This document shows, piece after piece, positions 9,966 through 19,735 of a stretch of DNA of 64,000 nucleotides; position 1 is the first letter of the stretch, and every line of letters starts with the position of its first letter. Below the pieces are notes generated by a model. It was not told the DNA's origin and did not search any database. It saw only the letters and a program-made list of their open reading frames with translations. Source of the stretch: Blastobasis lacticolella (Eukaryota > Arthropoda > Insecta > Lepidoptera > Blastobasidae). The stretch lies in contig LR990041.1 of NCBI GenBank assembly GCA_905147135.1, positions 15,189,907 through 15,253,906 of the forward strand, written 5' to 3'. A program made the position numbers and the translations under genes.

Positions 9966-12215
9966 CAGATTACATACAACATCTATTAATTCATTTTATA
10001 TCGGGTATCTTTGTCTTGGTACCTACTTTTATTTGCGTAACTATAAGTACAGGACATGCCGTCCTGCTTAATTTCTCAATGAGTATCCGCCGTATACCAT
10101 CGAACTTTTGTAAATAGTTCTTTTGATCTCGGAAGTAATTTTTTAATATTTGTTTTATAGGTATATGTGATCTGGACTCCACCACTTAAGAAGTAATTTC
10201 TTTTAAATAGTGCTTTATTACTATAATACAATTCTAATGAAGAGCCTTCGGTGTTTTGTCGGGTATAAAACAACTTTTAAGGGATTTATAACGGATCCGA
10301 TTACTTTTCAATTATATGGTCACGGGTAAAAGCAGGAGCTGCACGTCATGGAAATGAAGATGCCGATCCCAGCATCGGGATGAGAGAGATTACGCAAGTA
10401 CCGCCTCCGGAACGCCTACATACGCGGTAGCCTTAACGCCCGTGGCATCGCAGATGAGCTGCAAAAATACCTCCTTCGATGATATGGCCAGGTATCGCGC
10501 AGACCGGCGCGAGCAAATTACGTAGGGAACAAATGACTGGCCATGCCATCCCCGCCTGGCACCTGGAAATAAGGTGATAAGCCAAGTAGTTAAACGTTGA
10601 GTGTTGCTAGTTCAAGCGAGAATCGGCCTAGGCATTCAATTGAATGCAGGCATTTCATTAGCGGACTAGCCTTCTAATTAAATGGCTGATTTAACTAGAT
10701 GGCTGCGACATATATACTATATTAAGGATGATATGCGTGCCATCACAACCGGGAAATATGAGAATAACTTTTAAAGATCGAAAGCGTCGCGATAAAAATG
10801 ATACATGGAGAACCTCGATAATTATGTTAAAAGTTGTTTCATTTAATGTGTATGAACATCCCGTAAGTACCTATATGGTAAAATATTAAAAGAACCTCAG
10901 GGTCAATATAGCAAGGTTTCGAAAGCAATTGCGCCGTGCCATAAAAGTTATTTTAATTTAATAGATAAAAATGGGATATAACACATGGAATGCTAAATAA
11001 ATTGAAATTGAAATTAGATATAAGATATTGTGCCGATGATGTTACAGATAAGGGTTTATTTAAGCTAGCACCATAACGAGTTAATATTCCATTAAATCGC
11101 ATGTCTTTTTGATATAGAAAAAGACAGCGACATGTTTAATGGAGGACTTTAATTATCGTTTATGCATCTTCGCTAATCGCATATTTTTGAAATTACATTT
11201 ATTGGTGGAGAGTTGTTATATGCCGCGCCTGTACATAATATATCGAAAGACGACACGTTACGTAAGATTTTACGCCAACTGCTTATAATTACGCGGATGA
11301 TCCATAGTTTTATATTGTAGTAACACATTGAATTGATGGTAAAAGAAAATAATCGCGTTTGACAATTCCGCGTCCCAGAGCGCGGCATGGAGTATGAAAA
11401 TGCTATAACTGCTTGCTTATGTTGCGAACTTGGCAGTTATTATTAAAAAAATTATAAATATATTTCACGGGTCTCATAATATGTAGCATGGTTAACGAGT
11501 TGCTCGATATTTCACGATATTGTCACGGATCAGCTGGTCGGTAGGCTCTGTCTAAAAAGTAAAGCGACTTGGAAAACTATAAGATGATCAAAATCAACAA
11601 CTAAGCATAGCTGATGGAATAATGTAGAAGTCCGTCTTTATATACGATAGTAGCGAATATGGACGCAGTTTTATCAACCCATGGCATGGAATTATCAATC
11701 CGGTACGCTAATTTCGCGTTGTTTCTTACAATTTGAACAAGATATAAATCCCTCTTAATATTTTTACAAGTTTAAAAGCCCAGTACTCTATCCAGATAAA
11801 TATCAGGTCGACCTATGGTATTAACCTTTCCTAACACTTTACTGAGCTTAGTTATGGCAATTGGCCGTTAGGGCTCGGTGTATGCCATCTCTCCGCTATC
11901 GACTATGTCGACAGGCATATTATGTAAAAATTAAATATAGTATTAGTATTGATGATATAGGTATTAGTTAGGTACAGTTAGCTAGTACAGTCATACAAAA
12001 ATTTGATGACCACTAAGTCCATATTGTCTTAGGGTTATCGTACGGTTATGTGGTCAACGAATTCATTGAATGACACAAATGTAAGTAAATTTGTATTTCT
12101 TGATAGTCTGTTTTGTAAGTATGTAACTATCTAGTTGGACAAGCGTTATTATTGTGAAAATACCTATTTTAAGAATACTTATTTTGCTGTCATATTTACT
12201 AACATAAAGGGAATA
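9966..12215. other. No gene recognised over 2.2 kb
   Basis: Only short frames without splice or motif support occur. A GC-richer patch at about 10330-10570 may be an old transposon fragment, but I recognise no motif in it. Confidence 0.4.
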
Positions 12216-13191
12216 TTCATATACAGTATGCAACTCACATAAAAGGGGGTATTACAACATGAGTGTCTGTACGTAACAGTTGAACAAGTGTTTCAATACC
12301 TAATTATATGCAGTTGCATGCACAATTTTATCTACACTCATATTTTAGTGGTAAAATCTCGTTCTTCTAATTGTCTCGACTTTGCTGGACATAAGCTTCG
12401 AGTCATCTCTGTCGCCTCGTCGAGGATATCAAACAGCGAGAAATTTACTTCACCGCTTTCACATTAATCTATTTATTTGCTTGCAACAGTCAGAAAATAT
12501 CCTGTTTGAAGGGAAAATAATTCCACAGCGGCCCGTAATGCCGTAATGTCGTAATTTGTAATGATAAAAATGTATTTTATGACAAAGCTGTAATGAAAAT
12601 AGATGGGAAATGCTGTATCGTATAATACATTTGAATTTTTTGTAGATTGGTGTAAAAAAAATCATCCTTATGCAATGGTTTTCGAGTATGCAATTGGAAC
12701 ATTAAGCTATGAGTGTAGATAATAGTAGTTTATGCAACTGTCATATAAAAGGGGGTATTAAAACAAGACAGACTGTTTATCATACGAGGCGTAGCCGAGT
12801 ATTATACCTAATAGTTTGACGCTTATGTTTTAATACCTAATTATATGCAGTTGCATAAGTACACTACTTTATCTACACTCATATTTTCATGTTAAAATTT
12901 CGTACCTATAATTTTCTCAACTTTGCTGGAAGTAAGCTGTGGGCCAGTTGTTGTACCTACGCATCGAGGATATCAAGCGGCAATAAATTCACTTAACTAT
13001 TTTCACATTTATTTATTTATTTGCTTTAAACAAGAACACATTCACAAACACAAATTACAACAATTAGATAAAATATTCTGTTTAGCGGGAAAATCATTGC
13101 ACACAAATATAAACAGGAACATTTGAATTTTTTCGAACGACTGTTTTCGAATATGTAATTGGAACATTACGCTATGAGTGTAGATAAACAT
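12216..13191. repeat. Two neighbouring copies of a palindrome-plus-MITE composite
   Basis: A small palindromic block ('GCAACTGTCATATAAAAGGG' type, closing with 'CTAATTATATGCAGTTGCAT') occurs at about 12220-12325 and about 12730-12865. Each is followed by an element opening 'TTATCTACACTCATATTTT' and closing 'TATGAGTGTAGATAA' (about 12331-12723 and about 12869-13189), so the two ends are inverted repeats. A third copy is at about 62805-63190. The inner part of the palindrome contains 'GAGGCGTAGCCGAGTA'. Non-coding. Confidence 0.65.
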
Positions 13192-13301
13192 AATTACTTA
13201 CCAGTTAGGATACGATTACGCCTGTTAAATATTCTTTGTTTTGTGTAATATAAGTACCAACGTTGTATTGTATTCGAACCCATACATTCTATAATATTAT
13301 A

Positions 13302-16229
13302 CAGGGTGTTTCATAATACATGTATAAAGCCGAAAGGGTGTTAAAGTAGAGCTTTCAAAGAGTGCACTGGCGACTTCATTTTATCCGGACATTGAATTTT
13401 AATTTTAATAAAAAAAAAAATTTTTAAAGATAAATAACCATATCGACTACGTTGAAGCGCAGCTCTATTTCAAGTTGATGATCATATAAAAAACAGGTTA
13501 ATAACCTCGTGCGACCCCTATCGAAACAAAGCAACCTCCTCAAGCCTACTACCAGGAGCCTAATGCTGCGTACACACCGGGCGATGTGTGACGCGCACCC
13601 GTTTCGGCTAACGATTGTCCGTTGGCGTGTGCCGGCCGGCAATCCGCAGTGCAGCGTGGCGGTAACATCAAACTGATAGAAGTAATCATCCAATCGCAGT
13701 TTGGGCGGATACCGAAGGCCAACAAACAAACGTGCAAATACGAGCCCGAATCGGTTCCCAAAACTCCCAAAGATCGTTTGCTTGACCACGAAATGCAAGT
13801 ATTAGACCTTAGAAGTCCAAATAATTCGGCCGACAGCCCTTCGTTGGCGTACGTTGAGTGTGTACACACCATAAGGACGAGTAATAACCTCGTGCCATTC
13901 ATATCAAAACAAACCAACCTCCTTCATCTTACTACCAGGCGTCGTACTAAATGTTACCTACTTATCTACATGAATAGGCTCTACCAAATTAACTAGGAAC
14001 TTGCCTACACTAATATAACACTACGCAGGCTCTGGTTGCTATGCAATACGTAAATAGGTAGGTACCATGGTGTTTGGCCTACCTACTGCTAGCTTGCATT
14101 CATACACAGAATAATGATTATCACAATACTTAAACGTTGAACGCTGAACACAGACAAGACTACGTTAATACTGGTACCTGAAGCTATAAATCATTCGTTC
14201 ACATCGTTAACACTCTTATCACAGTTATCTTCACAATAGGTACTTAGGTATCCTACAACTACAACGCAACAATCATTTCGGTCACGCGAAAAGCTAAAAA
14301 CTGAATGAACGAATACGACGCGAAAGTAGGCAAATTTCGTCAATGGAAGTCGCGCCGTGGGTCAAACCACAAAATAAAGAACGGCCCGCCAAAGTATTCT
14401 ATTTTTAGATTTTGTAGTTTTCAGTTTCTATTTTGATGTCAAAAGCGCCGCCACAGCTCCGGCGCCGGCCTTGACCTTGACGGCACGTGTAAAAGGATTC
14501 GTACTTAGGGATCCGTGTTTTAGGGGTCTAACTTATTTCGCCTTTTATGTTCTCTCGTTTTATGTTCTCCTGGTAGTTGCACCATAATGTTGATTTTTTT
14601 TTATTTGTTAAAGTGAGTCTCAAGCAAATCCAACTGTGGGCTTAATAATAATCCTTATCGCGATGGCCTACATTTGCTTATCACGATTTTATCGGGTAGT
14701 TTGGTACAATGACAGTAACCTAGACAGTAATTTCTAAAATTGTGTTTGGGTGCTCCACCTAGGTTACCTAGGTTCTCCAATTGGGTGAAGCATGGGATAT
14801 TTACAGGTAAAGCTCCATCAACTAAGAATCATTAAGTTAATTTTAGTTGATAAGAAATGTTCGTGAAAACGATAGGTACGATTACCTACGCGACACTGAA
14901 ACATGACTGACAGACATGACATGAGAAAGCAAACTCGTAAAAAAACAAAGATGTTACATTAATTAGAGTTTGCTACATTAATATGCTACAGTAATTTGAA
15001 TAAGACTACTTTGCTATTAGTTAGGTGGTGGTGCACTTTCGTAAAAACTATGAATGAACCTTTTGAATTAAAATCATAATTGATTACAATATTTTTTTGT
15101 ACAGAACCCTCGAAACCAAAAAATACAAAACGGATAATTTAGACCTCCTTAATATTGCGCCTAGTACGTGGGGTGTCCATAAAATAAGCCAGTGCAAATA
15201 CAGGCATGACGCATTTCATCTTAGTCCTCACAGTGACAACGCATCTGCTGTTCTGCATGTTTGTTGCCTGCAACCTAAATGCTTAAATCCTAGTACGTAA
15301 ATAGTGTTGCTAGGTATTTTTTCAGCTATTCAAATTTAATATTCACCTTCTTGAATTCAAACATGAGTAGAATTTAATAATTACTATTAGATAGGTACTA
15401 AAATGACATCTTTCCTTATTTCGGAGCTGGCGGAAAAGTTCAACGAGAAATGCATAAACTTGTGCCAAGACTCACCACATGCATTCAACAGGATGTAAAC
15501 TGAGTGAAAAAATAGACAAAAAAGTATAACAACAATATCGTGTAGTTTTGCTGCACTTTCCAAAAATATTAAAATCTAGTGAATGTACTTTATGGACACC
15601 CTGTGATATCAGTATCCCGTACATAGTCCACCTGCTTCAGTCATGACTGCCTAGTACAATAGAAGATATGGCGCAGACGCGAAATCAAGCTGTAACTTTT
15701 TTGCCTATTAATGTTTATTGTGTTTTCGCAATTAGTTTGAAGACTATGTACCTAGGTGCAACATTGTGTTGAAGGCAACAAAAAACAAATAAATTAAAGT
15801 AGAAACAAACATCGAAATGTCTTGTTTTTGTGCCGGACTGCTCACGAGCTGCTTGTAATAATAATTTTTTTAACCAGCCACTTGAGGTATTGATCGTAGT
15901 GATCTTTAGATTGAATTTTAAAACTCATATGAAACGGTAGGTAGAAAAGACTTAAAGGCACAAAACCTATATCCTATCTGTAACTGGTAAACTTGTATTA
16001 TTCAGTTGATTGACCTGATTATGAACTTGAGTGATCTATTACAACTGATTTCTAGAGATGCGGTCTTTCGTTTTCAAAATGTGATTATCGACATTGAAAA
16101 AGAAAAAGTTCGGTAGTCATTTTCTCGGTAACTATTCCTCGCACGAAAAAAATAATTGTACCTATCGTTTTAATACGTTTAGCACTCCATCCAGTTCACG
16201 GCTTTATACATGTATTATGAAACACCCTG
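13302..16229. mobile_element. Element A: 2.93-kb TIR element with TA target duplication
   Basis: The ends are inverted repeats of about 33 bp starting 'CAGGGTGTTTCATAATACAT'. TA occurs at 13300-13301 and 16230-16231. The same termini and many internal blocks recur in opposite orientation at 51830-57063 (element B): the left subterminal region of A matches the right subterminal region of B and the reverse. No transposase motif is visible. Overlapping 120-codon frames on both strands at 13424-13996 lie in a conserved block, but the matching block of B is broken. A large non-autonomous element of the Tc1/mariner-like TA-target type is the best call. Confidence 0.75.
15168..16017. other. 850-bp segment present in element A and absent from element B
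   Basis: B (near 52040) reads directly from the shared 'GCGCCTAGTAC' into the shared 'TATGAACTT', while A carries 850 bp between them. The word GCCTAGTAC occurs at 15159-15167 and again at 15649-15657, suggesting that 15168-15648 is an insertion with a 9-bp duplication. Internal inverted words ('GGGTGTCCATAAA' near 15171 and 'TTTATGGACACCC' near 15590) are TIR-like but not at those boundaries. The remaining 360 bp may be a deletion in B. Confidence 0.45.
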
Positions 16230-16668
16230 TATAATGCTAATTATTTTAAGAGGTAATTATTTGTTTTAATGTGTAGGTACATTTTGTAAACGTAATGTAT
16301 CTATCTTTAAAAGTCATTTACTTATTTAAGTAAAATATTTTTTTTTAGATTTCTTTGCGTAATACTAATCGTTGTCGTGCTCTACTTTTGACTTTTTCTC
16401 TTGAAAGGTACTTTTGGGTATTTTTTAGGTAATTAACAGCTAAAGAATAGCCCAAATAAAGTTCATCCGTTCATACCTATGTCCCTACTCAGTACTCTTA
16501 GGTGGTTTTAGGGCAAAAGTATTTAAAGTTATGAAACTACTTTAAAAGTAGGTATATTGTATTCACATCGAATGAAAACATAAATTTGCAGGGTGATAAA
16601 CCCGTTACATGAAACGTTACATGTTTTAATATTTTAAATATTAATATTATGTAAAAAACAAAATTATA

Positions 16669-18277
16669 CAGGGTGTCCCGTAAGTCGACGTCAAGCCGGA
16701 ATCGGGTGATAGTCCAAATCATAATAGTTACTAGAAAAATAAAAAATAAAATCTAAATCTTGAATTTTTTAAATTATAGGCATTTCTTTTTTTTTCGAGA
16801 AAATGTACACCTGTGATGGTTTTTTAGCTCCTGTTGCTACAAATCTTAACTTTTTTTCAATTTTATTTTTCTTATGTAATCCCGAATAGTGCTAATCTAA
16901 CCTATTACTTAGAATTCCAAGTCAACTGCTCCAGCTTGGAAGAAAGTGTCACATTATGCCGTACAATGAATAGACAATTAATATTTCGTCCAACTTTAAC
17001 GGACTGTACTGAAAAAAAAAAAAGTTCTACGCCAGGTTGGCAAGTAGCACTAAAAGTTGACGCATTTAATAAGGATTCTAAAATGGTATAATACTTGCTA
17101 CATTATTTCTTTGATTACGGGGAAAAAAAAATTCCTTCAAGAAACCAGTTTCAAAAATTTTTTCTTGACCTACTAAAAATTATTCTAGTGCGTTCAAAAC
17201 TTGCCTAAGACCGAGTGAGACGGAGAGTCATTCATGAAATGTGAGTGAGACAGGTAGTGATGCTTTCGAGTCAAATATTCTAATGGGTGAGTGAGACAGA
17301 TAGTGACGCTAATGAGTCAGATACAGAGAAAGTCATTTTATGAAGTGTGAGCGAGATAGATAGTGACGCCACTTTTTTAATATTGGCACACGCAATACAG
17401 ATCAGTACGTTACGCTCCTAGTGAAAGAGAAAGTTTATTTTAAGCCAATCGAAAATGTAGCTGAGCTTCGGCAAAGAATTACGGAAGCAGCTGAATTTGT
17501 CAACAACGGAAGATTTGCCCGTGTGATAATCCGATCTTTTTTAAGAAGATGTGGAGCTTGTATTGCAGTTGAAGGAAGGCAGTTTGAACATCTTTTGTAA
17601 ATAATAAATCTTTACATCTAATTGGTGTTTAATTTTAAACTTAAGGAAAATTTGTCCTAAATTTAACAAAAAGTTAGCATCTGACTTGAAAGCGTCACTA
17701 CCTGTCTCACTTCAGAATGACTCTCCGTCTCACTCGGTCTTAGGCAAGCTTTGAACGCACTAGAATAATTTTTAGTAGGTAATGAAACATTTTTCGAAAC
17801 TGGGTTTCTTTAAGGAATTTTTTTTTCCCCGTAATCAAAGAAATAATGTAGCAAGTATTATACCATTTTAGAATCCTTATTAAATGCGTCAACTTTTAGT
17901 GCTACTTGCCAACCTGGCGTAGTACTTTTTTTTTCAGTACAGTCCGTTAAAGTTGGACGAAATATTATTTGTCTATTCATTGTACGGCATAATGTGACAC
18001 TTTCTTCCAAGCTGGAGCAGTTGACTTGGAATTTTAAGTAATAGGTTAGATAAGCACTATTCGGGATTACATAGGAAAAATAAAATTGAAAAAAAGTTAA
18101 GATTTGTAGCAACAGGAGCTAAAAAACCATCACAGGGTGTACATTTTCTCGAGAAAAAAAGAAATGCCTATAATTTAAAAAATTCAAGACTTACATTTTA
18201 TTTTTTATTTTTCTAGTAACTATTATGATTTGGACTATCACCCGATTCCGGCTTGACGTCGACTTACGGGACACCCT
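16669..18277. mobile_element. 1.6-kb foldback element with arms of about 560 bp
   Basis: The left arm (16669 to about 17230) and right arm (about 17690 to 18277) are near-perfect inverted copies, starting 'CAGGGTGTCCCGTAAGTCGA'. An 84-85-codon frame therefore appears on both strands (16834-17091 and 17858-18112). It is a symmetry product, although the copies differ at only a few residues. The left flank is TA; the right end has lost one base next to the flank. Between the arms lies the tail of a transposase. Arms this long are unusual for mariner-type elements. Confidence 0.8.
17412..17600 (+). pseudogene. C-terminal remnant of a mariner-like transposase
   Basis: The frame reads on to a stop at 17598-17600 and ends with a Cys-rich helix and '...GRQFEHLL', the closing pattern of many insect mariner-type transposases (a hydrophobic Cys-containing helix, then a Gly-Gly/Arg-x-Phe-Glu-His-Leu-Leu end). 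About 62 codons remain, against about 340 in an intact family member. The DNA-binding and catalytic parts are missing. An AATAAA lies just after the stop. It presumably identifies the parent of the surrounding foldback element. Confidence 0.7.
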
Positions 18278-18689
18278 ATGTGTGATAGCTTGCCTTGAGA
18301 GCGTGTTAAGACGTTGTTGAGACGTGATAATAAGGCCGACACCACACGAGCGTAGTTTTGTGACTTGTGAACCTTCAGTGAGCCAAATACCTTCTTCTTC
18401 GTGAAACAGTCATAGGTATATGGCCGGAGCGGGATTCTCTGGTTTACGAGTCGGATATTCTAACCGCTCGGCCACCAACTCTCTCAAATGATCCCTATAT
18501 TATAGCGAACAAAACAAATAAAGAATGACTCAAATTAGTCTAGTAGTTTTTCGAGATTTAGCGAGACCAACGCATAGCAATTGATTTTAATTTTGTATTT
18601 ATGTATTGAAAAGAAATATTATTACAAAGTATTAAAATATGTATTTAAGGGTATATTATCTTTATTTTTTTTAATATTGGTATATCATT

Positions 18690-18893
18690 TAATAAAGTGA
18701 TAGTGATAAAATAACAGTAAAGAAAAATCAATATAAGTATAATTCTCAAATAGTATAAAAAACTTCTATATTACATTGTTTAGGAGGCTGATTTTTCAAA
18801 TAATTAATGAGTTTACTATAGTGACCCCATATTTATTAATTTTGTTTCTGGCAATTCTGGGTTTATTGGCTACGACGTTTTAGACAAGCCCTT
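18690..18893 (-). mobile_element. Truncated reverse copy of the 280-bp MITE
   Basis: Read on the minus strand from 18893 it gives 'AAAGGGCTTGTCTAAAACGT', 'CCCAGAATTGCCAG' and 'TTAGGAGGCTGATTTTT' type blocks, in the same order as 6620-6899. The far end is lost in AT-rich sequence. The rest of 18278-19200 holds nothing I recognise. Confidence 0.55.
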
Positions 18894-19331
18894 TCTGTTC
18901 ATCAAAAGTGTTCTAGGAATAGTTACGGTTTCCACTACGTGCTCTGTTATACTTAATATATGAGACTACAATAAGAAAGACATTGGTGTGGTCTCAAGTC
19001 ATCGGAGGCTTGTAGAAGAAGATTACCTACTAAATCCCTCCATATTCAAGAATAGGATGTTGCTAATGCAAGCTAGTCTAATCATTGATTTACGGAGCTC
19101 CTTAAACCATAAAATTAGCAGTAGTATTTTCTGTTGACTTTTCCATATGGCAATCTCCAACCCACCTGGTAAGTGTAAAAACTTGAGTCAGGAGGAAACT
19201 AGGCTCAAAAACACAATATTCTTTAAAAACTTATTTATTGATAATCAACAATGAGCATTATGAATACCAGCGTCTTTATCGTAGTTCGTAGTACCTGTTT
19301 ATCACAAGGATTGTTATCTACAGGTAACTAA

Positions 19332-19735
19332 CTAATATAAACACACTATCTTCAAAACACACTTCAAACTAGCGATCCGAGCTCTTGAATGCACTAGTTC
19401 TTCAGTGCCATATGGTGAGTTGTCTTCCTCCTGGGCATCAGACTTCAATGCCCTTTGTGAACAACTGGCGCGCGTCTGCGCGACGCAGCAGCAGCCTAGT
19501 GGAACTGGAGATGCCACGGAAGGCATTGATGGCTGGATGCGGTTACCTACATTTGCCGCACGTCTCAAGTCGGTGGTGCTCGTTGTCGGCGTCGTTTAAG
19601 GTCTTGATCGAGTTGCTTGGCCTGTGCAAAGAGGTTAGGTGTGGGTGCAACCAGCTGAGCTACTGCGGATGACAACTCAAGTGACACCAAACTCGACTCG
19701 GTGACAGTAGCACAAACAAAGTTGGCCGTGGATAT
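19332..19735 (-). pseudogene. Degenerate coding-like stretch, unknown family
   Basis: On the minus strand about 48 codons from near 19728 read smoothly (Ala/Leu/Val-rich, then 'NLFAQAKQLDQDLKRRRQR') to a stop. A different frame (19568-19332) then carries 'EEDNSPYGTEELVHSRARIA'. A related DNA block, with AGGAGGAAGACAAC followed by a CCATATG word, recurs on the + strand at 23343-23420, which argues for a dispersed element rather than a host gene. AATAAA on the minus strand near 19230 could be its poly(A) signal. Confidence 0.35.

Noticed and set aside
13424..13996. Overlapping frames of about 120 codons on both strands (13424-13798, 13549-13917, 13622-13996)
   Set aside because: They lie inside element A, overlap each other on opposite strands, and the matching block in element B is broken. 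No motif was recognised.
16834..18112. Matching 84-85-codon frames on opposite strands
   Set aside because: They are produced by the inverted arms of the foldback element; there is no start context or family match. The low divergence reflects arm symmetry, not selection.
18690..18893. Independent element
   Set aside because: Recognised as a truncated reverse copy of the 280-bp MITE at 6620-6899, so not reported as new.
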